Source: Elysia crispata (taxonomy: Eukaryota > Mollusca > Gastropoda > Plakobranchidae). From it: a stretch of DNA of 64,000 bases. Below are positions 24,055 to 38,889 of this stretch, piece after piece. The notes beneath the pieces were generated by a model, which saw only the letters and a program-made list of their open reading frames with translations, was not told the origin of the DNA and did not search any database. Positions within the stretch are counted from its first letter, which is position 1, and every line of letters starts with the position of its first letter. The stretch spans positions 1 to 64,000 of the forward strand of contig JAWDGP010005101.1 in the NCBI GenBank assembly GCA_033675545.1. The letters run 5' to 3'. The position numbers were made by a program, and so were the translations under genes.

Positions 24055-27000
24055 TATTAGCATTAATGTTATTATCCTAGGCTTAAATATCCACCATGCA
24101 AGTTCTTTATCCTAAAGGTCATAAGAGAAAGACATTCATTTGCGATTACCAAATCAAATTCTTGATTTCTGTTCCTACAGCGAACTTGTGCTCATGAAGT
24201 AACAAATATGTTACTTAATTGTCAAATTCTTAAGCTGGGGGAAAGTTTATAAATTGATTTAATACACCCAAAACTCAAGTTAATAATCATACATGCATTC
24301 TAGTTCATCACAATAATAGGTGTTTAGTATGCATTCTAGCATATTTTGTTCATCAGTCTGATATGAATATGATTTACAAGCTAAAAATTGTTTGCATACA
24401 TCCCTGAATCACCAATATCAGTTGCGTCCATGAACCTTCGCAGATATTTCTGTATTTCTGTCGTTATTGATAGGCTATTTCAAAGTTTTTGTATTAAAGT
24501 TGCTAAAAGTCCATGTGAAAACCCTTCTGAATTTTGGTTCATCTTCAAATTACTTTTGATGATAAGTTACATTTTATACTTAGAAAAATTGTCAATATAT
24601 GTTTGTGGAATCCACTTTTATTTCTTTTGGTTATACTTGTTTAGTATTCAAGCAGCATGAGAGGTGACAGTGTCACCACTTTTGACGAAAAAGCAGCTAC
24701 TGCAACAAACCTGTAGCAACAGGGCCACAAGGTCAACTACTATTTAAGCAACTACCACTAGCAAGTGAATGAATTTTTGTCATGCAGCCATAAGTTTAAA
24801 CCACAGAGTCCAAAATTAAATTGAAAAGGAAAATTATTTTTATTACAGATGTGTACTGTTACATTCTACACAGCCAAACAAAGAACAAAAAAAAAAAATA
24901 TAGACTGAATGGAAATTTGAAAGAATTGAATACATGTAGATTTTTCTTGTAATCAACATTATGTATCACCTTTAAAAATTGGAAAATAATATGATGAAAA
25001 TGTTATCACACACTGAAATTTTTTTCAACAGTAAAAAAAATTCATGATGCAACTTACTGGCTGACTGAAATTGCCACAGGCTAATACATGTAGACATCAC
25101 AGGGGGATCAATTCTTTTACATCTAGGCTGAAATAAATTTCTTAGATTCTGATCTTTTTAAATATTTAATTTAATTCTCATTAGCCTTAATAAATATAGA
25201 GAGTACCTCTAAAGAGGTCACAGCCTGTGAAATGGCAACAGTTATGAGCTTGGATATTTCTAGAGTGTTAGCTTCGAGTACGTTTATGTTCATTTATCCT
25301 CAAGATTAACAATTTTCCATTTATACATGTACAATTTGATTGGTTGATATGGCCTATCCACAACATATTTGTTTGCTGTTTTACAACAAGCTAGCCTTAA
25401 GTCGACCAGCGCTAGGTGGAGCATAGCACTTGGATTCCTTGGATCACAAGTTTGCATTTCCACAAAGAACTGTCCTGTAAACCTAAGGACAGGTGCTGCA
25501 CCTTACTGTCACTGGTGCTCCTAACTTTGCTTAAGATTGAAAAAGATGAAATTTCAACCAATGTCAGCTGAGAAAAGGAAAAATCCATAATGGACTAATT
25601 GCACTATAAACAAGTTTTACAAAATAATATAATAAAGATCATAGTGTATACAGAGCAGGAGAGAAGATAAATGTCTAAAATACAAATTAACAAAAGGAAA
25701 GATAAACTACAATTTCCATATCTGGTCAATAACATAAATAAGGCAATGACATTTTCTGTTCCTGGCTATTGATATAAAGATCAAATCATGCAAAGTGCCT
25801 GTTAAAAAGTATTGTGATGATTAAAAGAAAGAAAAGCTAGGGATTTATAATATTTTTAAAAAGCAACAATAACAACCATGTAGCTAGTTAATTGCTACTC
25901 AAAGTTGATAAAATGAAACAAAATTTCTGATAACACAGACATTAATAATTATCAAGCCATAGCAATAATAAAATGGAATAAGCACAAACATAATAAAAAT
26001 TCTTGCCATAAACATGTAAACTTTAGGTGAACTTTTTTAAGATGGGATAAGAAGCAAGACCACAACACAATATTATGACCTGCTAAAGTTTTTATTCCTA
26101 AAATATGAAATTTCTGGTCAGAAATAGGGCTTTATTCTAATTTTCCTTTACAAACAATTTTTTCAGTCCTTAAAGCGCTGATACATACATTCACTCCAAA
26201 CTATGAGAACATCCAAGTAATCAAACAAACCAAAGAAAAAACAAATGTTTTAAAATATGCATACAAGACAAAAGCTTTGAATTAATGAGGATAAAAATGA
26301 GCAATTGCATGGTACAAAAAATGACATTGAACTGAACAAGTTTCATAAACCAATACACTTCACCCTTGACAAAATCATTCCAAGCAGAAACAACTGAACT
26401 GTAACTACCAAAATGTAAATGTGGAGAACACAAGCATTGATTGGCATGTCCACTTGTGGTCTTGATCTTGATAGTTTTATTTCTCTTGAAGCCAGAATTG
26501 TTTATACTCAACATAAGAGTGTAATACAAAAAAAGTTGCTTATTTTTTTTTTTTTGCATAATTGAACAAATACCTCAAGCCATGGGTGGCTGCCTCTAAG
26601 CAATAGTGAATTATAATTTTCTAACTATATAATAGTATTGTCATCTAGTAATGCCTAGATGAGTCTATGAGAGTAATGGCACTTCATGAAGCAAGCCTGA
26701 AATTTATCCAGGATGGTATGATTGCTAGTGAATCTGATGGCTGAGGTAAGATGACCTTCCAGGGAAGGAAGTAAGATAACATAAACTTATATTAAAATTC
26801 TACAATTTCATCACAATAGAATATGCTGCCTTGCATTGAGATGGACAATTGTATTCTTTTTCAATATTGATGAAAAAATGCTTAGATGGTGGAAAACAGA
26901 TAAAGCACTTGCAATATTAAATATGCCTCGATCTCAGAGAGCATGTTGCAGAGCTTACCTGATAACAATTTGTGCATAGGTCTACAGTAACATAGACTTC

Positions 27001-28768
27001 ACTATCGCATAGAAGTTAATGATTTAAACCACTAATGTATCGTATGGAAATGCTTGATCATGAAAAGACTTGGCTGGACTAAGTAACCCTTTGAAGCTAC
27101 AATCAAAGAGAATGATGATGCCGAATACAATCAATCAGTAGTGACATCCCTTTGCACTTTTGTTAGTTTTTAATATTAAGAGAAAGCCTCTGTAGTATAT
27201 ATAGGAAATGAGAAGAGATTATTATATGTGATGTTCCTGATAATTTAGTCTTTTGCACCTTTCTTCCTCTTGTTATATCTTATAATCTAAGTAGAAGATA
27301 AAGGACTTGTTCTGGTAGCCTAAATCTTCACTGTGAGAATAAGGCTGCACTTAATGAAAGACTATTAGCTAAAATCTCACCCATATAATTATCCTACTGA
27401 ACTTTTTTATACCTACCACCGGGGAGGAGGGGGTAAAAATAGGTAAATGAGAAACAATGATATTCATGTTATTTATGCATTGTAGTGATCCAATGATAAG
27501 ATAAAATACTTAGAAATCATCTAAATATGCTCAATGTCAGAATAAGCAACATCAGAAAAAAACCTGTCAATATACACTTTGAAATCTGTGTCTTGATATT
27601 ACAGATAATTAAAAGTTGTTGATGCTGCATTGTTTTCTTCAAATGATGTCTCTCTGAAAAGCCTAAAATCATGAGCCACTTTAGATGTGAAAGCCATAGT
27701 ACTCTAAAAAAATAATACAAATGCTTTGAGTTTGAAATGTTTAAACAAACAGCCACTTGCATCTCAAGCCAAGTAAAAAAGAAAGTTACAGAATTAAAAT
27801 TTGTGCCTACCTCTGTTTTTTTTGTTTATATCTTAGCCCTCAAAGCTCTTTTAGATTGCAGACAGCTCTATAAACAGTAACTGACAGTAATTCAGAGCAA
27901 GAAATACACAAATTCAACTTGCATATTTTCTATAGATACAGATCTATGAATTTACGATTGAAGCAACGTTAGGCTTGGCAGTGCTGTGTCATATAATCTT
28001 CACTGGGTGGCACTCAGAAAGGTAGGCTATGTTAGGTACTCTATTATCCTGGGTGAGTTGGGATTAACTCTTGTCCCTCTCACATGGTCTCCAATCATGC
28101 TATTGAGAGTAGACAGTGCAAAATCCTTTTCCCACAGGTTTGGTTTTCAAGCCATAAAGTTGTTTTGTTTTTTAAATCTCTTTTCTCGCTTCCCTCCTAT
28201 TGGAAGTTTAACTGAGAACACCTGTTCTGTGTCTGAATACAATGAAATATATTTTTACAGTCTAGAAATTACTATTTAACAACTGAGGAAAGAACTTGTG
28301 CAAATGGAAAATTTTAAATTAGAATGTGAAAGCGCACAAAAATAAGCAGTAAAATAAAAATAAATAATTAATAAGAAATAATTTATCTGCATCACAAACA
28401 CAATATATTTCCCAAGCTTTTTGGGCTAACATTTCAATTTTTCTTGTGTTAGCAAAACACAATAAACTTGACCATAAAAAAAATTTAAAAAAAAAAAAAA
28501 AACCATGCTGCCCTAATTGCCCATGGCAAAAAGGGCAGTAAGTAAGTAATAAAAAAAAAAAAATATTTGATAATTTCATAATAATATAAACTAACGTAGT
28601 ATAACACAAGTAAAGACTTACAATATGATTACTACACATAAAGATAATAAAACCTATTGAAAGAAAATCTCCCATTATGACAGATGTAAGATAGAAATGA
28701 ATGTAAACACATATATTCTGGTGCAAACTTTAAATATGGGGAGAACTAGCAATCAGTATCAAAGAGGC
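24055..28768 (-). other. macroH2A 3' UTR and intergenic DNA
   Basis: Very AT-rich sequence with no recognisable exon or mobile element. On the minus strand AATAAA-type signals (seen as TTTATT on the plus strand) occur near 26092 and 24838. Either could end the macroH2A transcript, giving a 3' UTR of about 2.7 or 3.9 kb. Confidence 0.35.
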
Positions 28769-31700
28769 TTAGTTGTCCAATCTAGCCAATTCAGTGGTGT
28801 AAACATTCACACTTTCAGCATCGTACAGGACAAAAAATATTTGCTTCAAGGAGGATGACTTTGCTGTTTTAAAGTAGTCACGGATGGAAGCAAGGATTAT
28901 CTGGGCAGCAGTTTGTTTGGGAAATCCCGCACTGAAAAAAAAAACGAGGAATTAATTTAATTTTTCTTTCCGTTCTAAAGTGTAATATGTTTGATCAATT
29001 TTAAGTAACTATATGAAGCACAAATGGAAAAGAGACTAAGCCTCATTCATTCAGTGAAAGGCCATTTCTTTTGTTTCCTTTTTTTTCACTCATGCCAAAT
29101 TTTCAAATTCTTTAAGAAAGGTATTTGGACTTCTTTAATCTTTCATTGCTTCTTTATAATTTGTAAGAGAAGCAAATTCACCTTTACTTATTTTTTTTTC
29201 CCACACGACAATTGTCTACCTATTTATTTATTTACTTGAAGCCTTTTCAAAAAACTTAATTTTGTTTTCAACGTATTTCTTCCCCTCCTTTCATTGTCAG
29301 GAGTTAATCTTTAGATTGTGAAATTATGATCGGAAAAAAAGCCTAAAAGTGCAGAAGAATCCATTACCCTTTTACAAGATTGTAATTTTATATTTATGAA
29401 CATACGGGTTTTAGCCAAGAAGAGATCAATTACCACACAACTTGCTTTATATCTTTTTATCCAGCTTTTGTTCAAAACTGTGGGTGATGCAGCTTGCTAA
29501 AGTAAAGAAACTGTATTCAACGTAGGTTTTTTTTAATATTCCTGCGGCATTTTTACATTTTCTTCTGTACTGGCAAGTAGGACAATAAATCAAATTAAAT
29601 TATGTATAACTCAGGAATAAATTTGGTTATTTAATAACCGTTTACCTGTACAAAGTGAACAAAGAAGCAATAATTTTAGGCACAAAATTCTTAGCCAGAA
29701 TTCCTTTTTTCAAAGTGCATACAATGATACACATACATAAATTTATGATTAAAAGGAAATGGAGAAATCAGCGGCTTCATCCTATCAATTGCTTAACATG
29801 AGGCAGTCTAAGTGTGAGATCTAACTAAATTAAATCCTCCTAATGCTCTGAAAATCGCCATTGGCACATCAATTCAAATTAAAATCTATGTCTTTGATTC
29901 AACATGCTTTTTTTCTCCATCTTAAATCAGCTAAAAAACAGAAGAAAAAAAACAATTAATTTAACAACTTGAATGAACCAACTTTTGGAAGTATTCAATG
30001 TGAAGCTAATTTTGTACACTGAAAGACTTTTCTGTCTCAAAATCAATTTGCTTTCACAAAACCTGACAAGAGAAAAATTTGAATCCATATTCAATCATCA
30101 TTGTTAAAATAATGTGAATTTCATGATAGTTGAAAAACTTTCCCTCTTACCGGCCACTCCCTAAAGATGGAATGGCCACACTCTTAAGATTTTTCTCATC
30201 TGCAAGTTGTAGACAGCTCTTGATAGATTTGTCTAGAAGAATCTGGGCATTGTCCATTTTCCACGTAGGCCCATTACAGTGGATCACAAATTTGGCAGGG
30301 ATGTGGTGGGCAGGACAGATGGAGGCTGATAAAACATGTTTAAGAAAATCCACAAAATGTGAGATTTTTTTTAAAGATTAGATAATATTAGTAATGATAC
30401 TGTCATGCAGCCAGATCTGATGAGGTATAGTTATGAATAGCATAAGGCACCCTTTTTTGTCCCCAAAACACATAGTTTGCAAAGATAAATATTTGCAACC
30501 TCATGAACACTGGCTACAAGACATGCAGTGCTGATTGTGCTGTCCTCAGGTTTGAGTCATGAAAAGGTTTGGAAAGCCATAACTTTTGCTGTTTTTTTTT
30601 TTTTTTTTAGAATAATCAGTTTTGTTTTGAGACATACACAATCAGCTCTGATTTGAATCAAGACTTACTTTCCACTGCTTATACTGGGCAAGGCCACACT
30701 TTTCAGAGACTTGTCATCAGCTAATTTGAGGACATTTTTCACAGCTTTGTCCAGATTTTGCTGCGCATTTGTTTCACTCCATGTTGGACTGTTTACATGG
30801 ATGACAAACTTTGCTGCAAACTTGTGGCCAGGACAAATGGCAGCTGAAACAATGAGATCAGCAGGTACACTCAGTACAATCAGGCATTGATGAAAATGAT
30901 GGGAAGACTAGAATAGCCCAGAGATCAAAGAGATCACCTGGTAGTGGTACAATCAACACAATCAGGCATCTGTTGATATGATTGGAAATGCAATTTAGAA
31001 CATTGATTGCATTGAGGCCTTGATACAACTGTTCAAAAAAACTAGAATTTGAGAGGAGCCAGATAACAAATTAGACCAATCAGATAAGTTGGTACACTTT
31101 GGCATTTTTGAGGTTTGGAAAAACTAGAAAAGCAGAGTACAAAAATGAAAGTAACACGTACAGTCAGTACACTAAGAAATCGATGAAACTCATAAGAAGA
31201 CCAGGGGAGCACATTAGAACACTGAAATCAGCAGGAACACTCAATCATGATTTGACGTTAGAAAAGACTGAAATAGGAAAGAAGAATATTGAGATCAGCT
31301 TGTACACTAAGTAAAACTATTGGCAAGGCTTGAATTACCCATTGAAGCCTACCCTTGGGAAGCATCATTTTTATCCAATCATATAATTCCAGCTGGTATT
31401 TATCCACCAAAATGACTTTTCAAATCTTATGTATTTGAGATATACATAGTATGAGATCATTTTTACATACTCACAAATACATATATAAATAATATTACTG
31501 TCAATGAAAATTACACTGTGAATTTACATTTGAATAGTCTTATTTTTACAAAATGAAGTTAGACCAGCAACAGCCTAGTCTTCCTTTTTTCTTCTCTCAC
31601 TTTCGTTTAAACTCCTTTTTGCTCCTAAAATAAGAATTGAATTAAAAATTCAATTTCATTTAGGACCTATTTATTGATTTTGTTTACTTCAATACTTGAT

Positions 31701-34700
31701 TTGGGTTGGCAATCTTGTATCTTTTTCTTGCAAAAAAGCTTTAAGATCACCACGCATGGTAAACTTGACTTGTTAAAAAAAAATTAATCATTAGAACAAT
31801 CAAACAATCTTCATGTAGGAGCTACAATCTTAAAATTTTGCTTGTTTTCAATGAAGAAATCAATCAGTCAATCTTGTTGCAAGAACCATAATCTGACAAT
31901 TTTGCTCACCTTCCGCTGTGCCGATGGATCCCTGACCTTTCAAGACATCAACCTCTTGCTGAAATTCTTTTCCTCCTGCTCTTTGAATGGCTTGACCTGA
32001 AAAATTCATAAAATTTCAATACATATAGGAAATATTTGAGGGTAATAATTAAGAACTCATAATAATTTTACTACAATGATTCCAACTAATTTATTTAAGT
32101 GACCATCGATTCATATATAGATATATTCACATATTTTGTTCTAAGAAGATAAAAAAATTATACTGATTTATAAATTGTTAACTTAGGAGGCCTTTACGGT
32201 TTTTTTTTCCTCAATGAACTTCAATATCATAAAATGTGGCAAATTTTAGCTGTGGCTATGTTTAAAATAGAAGTGCTCACTTGACAGATAATATATGAGT
32301 CACACAGAACAAACCAGGCACAGGTTGGAGTCATAACATATTGAATTTTTCACTTAAAAAGAGTATTAATCTTTCATCCTTAACATAAACAAACAAGTTT
32401 GAAAGACCAATGTTTGAAAATCACAAATATGCAATGTGTCATGCATATAATAGACCTATTTCTCATATTTGTTTCCATTTATTCAATCAACGTTCCTTTT
32501 CATCATTTTCTTCTATTAATTCTCAAAGACAAACAAATCTGCGAGGCAGCCATGATGAATGAGGCACAATTTTGAACTTCACATAAGAAGTTTGTGGTAC
32601 ACAATAAAAGGCAATTTTCTTCCCTTTTGTGGTTTTACATCTAGAGAGATTGGGCTCTAGCTCAAAGCAGTTACAAGTGAGTTAGGCCTGAATTGCTATG
32701 GATATTTTGCACATAGAAGAGAACTATTTCTTGTCTCTGGTGTTCGATTCAAAAGGAAAAAAAAATAATAATATAGTAAACAAAAAATTTCGTTTGCAAC
32801 CATTTTGATTTGGGACAAAATTAACAAAATTCATGCTATTGTTTGTAATATTTTGCAAGTTCATGTAATTGTCAAACTATTTCACTTTGTGTACTCAATC
32901 ATGCAACACTTTCAGGAGTAATGTATATAGATTGAGCCCCAAGACATATCAGTATTTGAATCTCTTTTTAATATCTCGAAGTTACCCCATTGGTATAGTC
33001 GAATCCAGGCTAAATCACAAATATATAAAAATACAAGAAGTGGCTATAAGATGAGATGTTACGAAGGGTGATATATGCATGTGGCATTGTTGGCAAGAAA
33101 TAAAATTTTTATACAGCCAAGGCTTTATCCTCACAAGTCTAATAATTGGAATACAGCTGAAGAAACTAGACAATAGCATTGGCAGTGCGAAATGTGAACT
33201 GGTATAATTGCATTGAGATCGACACTTGAGTGTAATATTTCCACAAATAGTAAAGAATTGGTAACCATTATAGGTAAAAACTGTAACTTACCAACTTCCC
33301 CTCCAAAATAGAAAGATGAGTTGGTAGGATGGACTATAGCATCTGCACTAGATTTCACCAAATCACCTTGCATAACTGTCAGCTGGAAGTTGATGTCAAA
33401 CAAAGAGAAATGAATCACAGTTATTTTCTCCTTTCATAATATATGGCAATTGAAAGATTTTTCATCAAAGATTTAGTTTCCATATACCAAGTTACGGGAA
33501 AATCAAAAGAAAATACTATATCCGGGCACATCAATAAAAAATCCTCATAATATCAAAACTCAAGCAGTGTTTTCTACTGTCTGAGTAACTGAGGGAAATT
33601 GTAGATTACAGATGGTTCATAGAGTTAATAATATTTCAAGTCACTCTTGATAACACATTCAACTTGATGGTTTCACATAGTCAAGAGATTAAAAAATAGA
33701 TAAATACAGGAATATGTTAAATCAAAGTCGCCTTTGCTGATGATTGTTTAATTTGCTGCTATCATGCACATACCTTTTGTCCTAGAAATAATTTCTTCTC
33801 TGACAGCGTTAGGAAACCTCCACTTCCGTCTGGAATTGAGTCAGCCTACGATGAAGAAAGGGAGTCAATGCATCAACTGAAATCATTCTCAACATTAAAA
33901 AGAAAGAATGAAATGAAAAATATAGGAGAAAACCACCAAGTAATCAGGAACTCCAATGACAAATGTTGATAATGCTCTTGCTGAAGTTGACATAAGGGAC
34001 ATTTCAATTAACAAGTGCCCTCAAATTGCTGGATAAAGATGGAACTCAACGTCACACAGTTATGTCTATGAAAGAGTATAGTGCAAGGTTGAAGTGAGGG
34101 ATAGTCTTATAGTCTTCAAATTGTTTTTGTATTTGTGCTTTGCACAATTTACCTGTAAGCTTTAAAAAAAATTTTTAAAAAAAGCAAATTCTTAGTTTAA
34201 GTGAAGTTGCTCACCTTTTTTGGTTTGCCTTTAAAAGGAGCTGCCTTTATAAGAGATGCTGCATTAGCTGCAAGGGCTCCCTTCAGCTTCTTAGCTGTGA
34301 CATTAGTGGCAGCTTTAAGTTTTGAAGGAGAGATCACTGAGGGCCGACTTGTACTTGAAGATGTAGAACTAGCTGCTGCTGTGGCTCCTTTCTTGCCACG
34401 GGAGGGACCTACCAATGCTGCATGTATTTTGGGAACCACTCCACCTTGGGCAATAGTAACATGTTTCAGCAGCTGCAGGAGTAGAAGGAAGCAAAAACTG
34501 GTGAAATGCTGAGGTCATGAAACTTGCAGTTATCCAAGAGAGACAGCTTGATTATGTAAACTATGACAAAATCATATATATATATATATATACATATATA
34601 TAAGGTAAATGGTGTTATTTCACCACACCTTACAGAATGGGTTAGACTTTTTATGAGAAATAAATACTAAAAAGTCTGACGATCAAGCGGTCAACTATTT

Positions 34701-36374
34701 AAGTGATAGATCCTTTCTTGAAGTGAGTTTCCCAAGAGAAGAATTTTGGGATTTTTTTGTTCCACAAATGAAAAATTACGGAAAAGAATACAGCCTCACC
34801 CAAGCAATCAAAGCAATTCAGGCTTTCCAACCCACATGGACATTCTGTGCAATATCCAGTCAAGCCTGAAGTGCGAGTTACTATATCACAATATTTTTCA
34901 CCTCTTCCATTTTTTTGACCAATGTGAAATTAAACAAACTTTTCAGTCATAAATGAAACTCAAAATGTTGCCAGATTTTGTATTCAATAAAAGTTAAAGT
35001 ACCTGATGCAATTCCTCATCGTTTGCAATGGCCAGCAGAATGTGTCTGGGAGTAATACGGCCCTTCTTGAACTCCTTAGCTGCATTTCCAGCTAATTCAA
35101 GAATCTCAGCTGTATGAAATCAGAATAATAACATTTCAGGTTCATTTTTATCACTGTAATAAATCATGAAAACAACTACGACAGCAGTGCAGTCATCCTA
35201 CTGGAGTTATAGTCCTTGAGTGCTGAAATGAGCTTACTGTCAAATGTGGCATACTTAAAGATACAGTTGCATTGTTTGCCAACATATACCATTCTAATCG
35301 TCAGAAATTCCAGTTTAGAAACAATATGTTTTACTCTCTAATGACAAATTTAGAGAAATATGTGAAGTGAGGCTATGAAATGAGACAGTTTGCAGCTGAG
35401 AAATTTTTGGATAAATGCAATTTTACTATCTATAGAAAGTTTGAAATTTCCACTTTTTAAACAGATCTATTCTAATTTCTAACTTTCATATTGTCTCAGA
35501 AGTAAAACATCTTAAGTAGCCAGGATTTCAAGCTTTTCCCAAGTAGTTGTCTCCTGTAAAAGGTCACTACACATATTATTGATGCATTTGAAGTTATCCA
35601 AACTTGATTTTACTTTATAACCAAAAATAAATATTACGCTATGAGTAAGTAAAGTCATCTCCACAAAGTTTCCCCTAGAAGCTAAGAATGGACTTAAGTT
35701 TGGCATCTTATACTCCCCCGATTCAATTACCAAATCAATTTTTTTATTAACTGGGCAATGGGCTTCAAACAGGAACAGAAAGGTTGGACACAATGCAGAT
35801 CTTTAGTTCACTACAAATGTGGCTGTTTATTTTAACGTCTTTCCCACAAGATTCATGAACATGTCTACACAGACACATATTGTCCAGCAATTCGATGCAA
35901 CTGAATTTAATTTTGCCTTTGCTCCCACTGCCTCCACCCCATTCTAAAATTTGAGGGGTAAGGGATCTAAAGTCAGATTGTACTAAATCTTGAGTATGTT
36001 ATTACAACTTGACTATGACACGCGAGTCATTGAACATGACTCATTGATAAGGATTATTGTAAAATGGTCATGAATGAAACTTGACAAAAAGTGTCTGTGT
36101 TGAGCCTGTACATTACCTTACCGTGTTTTATGCGTCAGTCACAGGCTACAAAAGTTAAAACAGATAGTAGACGTTTAGTGTGCTTAGGCCCCTGAAACTT
36201 ACCAACAAGATATTCAATGACAGCAGCCATATACACGGGTGATCCAGCACCAATTCGAAGGTGGTGGGTATCTTTTCTCAGATAACGCAACATCCTTGCC
36301 ACTGGAAATAAAACGCCGGCCCTTGCCGACTTCGACATGATTTTCTGCTTCTTTTTGCCTCCTCGTGCCGACAT
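28769..36374 (-). CDS. MACROH2A1: Histone macroH2A, eight coding positions, complete
   Basis: MacroH2A is a nuclear histone variant with an H2A fold, a basic linker and a C-terminal macrodomain. It marks repressed chromatin and, in some forms, binds ADP-ribose. Exons in transcript order: 36203-36374, 35003-35109, 34215-34472, 33774-33845, 33292-33382, 31910-31996, then one of 30669-30843 or 30151-30325, then 28769-28931. All introns are GT-AG and phases agree, giving 374 aa (human ~370). Residues 1-~120 are the H2A fold: start [11 protein letters not shown], with [12 protein letters not shown] and [18 protein letters not shown]. Residues ~120-180 are an Ala/Lys/Ser-rich linker. Residues ~185-374 are the macrodomain, with VHPTN, GGEVG and AKFVIH, ending [11 protein letters not shown]. 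The start is fixed by the conserved N-terminus. The symbol is that of the vertebrate paralogue; an invertebrate has a single macroH2A ancestral to both vertebrate copies. Confidence 0.96.
30151..30325 (-). CDS. MACROH2A1: macroH2A alternative exon 7b (GSGR loop)
   Basis: A second 175-nt exon, 343 bases downstream of 7a in transcript order, with a TTATCAG acceptor and a GTAAGA donor. It uses the same entry and exit phases as 7a. It encodes [16 protein letters not shown] and ends IPSLGSGR with the last codon completed by exon 8. This is closest to the canonical family sequence and keeps the GSGR phosphate-binding loop. Exon 6 ends in phase 1 and exon 8 needs two preceding bases, so exactly one of 7a or 7b must be included for the frame to stay open. 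Confidence 0.92.
30669..30843 (-). CDS. MACROH2A1: macroH2A alternative exon 7a (SSGN loop)
   Basis: A 175-nt exon with a TTTCAG acceptor and a strong GTAAGT donor. It encodes residues 263-321 of the macrodomain: start [16 protein letters not shown], end LPSISSGN with the last codon completed by exon 8. It is about 61% identical (36 of 59 residues) to the protein segment of exon 7b. The loop that in family members reads GSGR reads SSGN here, so the first loop glycine and the arginine are replaced. Its length, remainder 1 modulo 3, means it cannot be spliced together with 7b without shifting the frame. Confidence 0.9.
30850..31315. repeat. Degenerate repeats in macroH2A intron 6
   Basis: Variants of GATCAGCAGGTACACTCAGT and ACAATCAGGCAT recur near 30857, 30939, 31155, 31226 and 31295 in the intron just upstream of exon 7a (transcript order). 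Spacing is irregular and the copies are diverged. It looks like a decayed minisatellite. Confidence 0.5.
34574..34603. repeat. (AT)n microsatellite
   Basis: A short AT-dinucleotide run with one interruption, in macroH2A intron 2. Confidence 0.85.
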
Positions 36375-37100
36375 CTTGTGTCGAGTTGGATGGTTTTTAG
36401 AGGTGATATGATGGGGTGAAAAGAAGGTGCGATAAACTTGTAAATTAGGTGGATTTTCAACAGGAATGCCACTTCACAATCCCACTTTTGTCACAGGTAG
36501 TTATTGAAGTTTGTACTTGTATCAATGTGGTGCGTGCCTGAGCCAGTCTAAGATATATTTTAAGTTAAAAAGTGTGGTGAAATCTGAGAGATCTGATTTT
36601 TCGTCGTGGCTGAAGTCTGGTCTTTGCTAGGTCTATATCTAGATCTGATTTGAATTGCACTACTCAGGCGTCGAACAGGGATCAAGAAAAGCCAGTCTCG
36701 ATTTTAGGTAAATACACAAATCTATAGGCCTATCTATCAGCCCCACGTAGAGTCCTAAACAACCCAGCCCACTTTGATAAAATCAATCCTACTACAACGC
36801 CATGGTAGCCGAAGCAAACACAAGAGACCTGTTGGTTGACCCGCCGCCTCCATCCCCTCTCCCTATTTCTTTCCGAGGATTTCCTGTCAGTGCTTCTCAA
36901 ATACATGTAAACTGGCACATTAGAGAAGTTTGTTGATTAGTTATGATTCCTGGAATGATAGAAAAGTATCAATCTTTTTTATTCAATTTTGCAATTATTG
37001 AAATTATTTTATTGATTAGATAAAACTAAATATACACAGTACAAAAAGTTTCAAAGGGCCACTTTTTAACTCGATTTGAGAACCAGATTTGTTCCGCGAA
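36375..37100. other. macroH2A 5' flank
   Basis: Sequence directly upstream of the macroH2A start codon on the minus strand. It must hold the 5' UTR and promoter but shows no clear core-promoter motif. TATATCTAGATCTGATT-type palindromic sequence lies near 36633-36652. Confidence 0.4.
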
Positions 37101-38770
<1,670 letters not shown>

Positions 38771-38809
38771 TCTCTCTCTCTCTCTTCTCCCTTCTCTCTT
38801 ATTTCATAC

Positions 38810-38843
<34 letters not shown>

Positions 38844-38889
38844 AACTCCTTTTTTCCCTCTTTTTCTCGCCCTCTTTATAAATTGTTCG

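Noticed and set aside
35512-35793. Minus-strand frame in macroH2A intron 1
   Set aside because: No family resemblance, no matching splice phase and intron-like composition.
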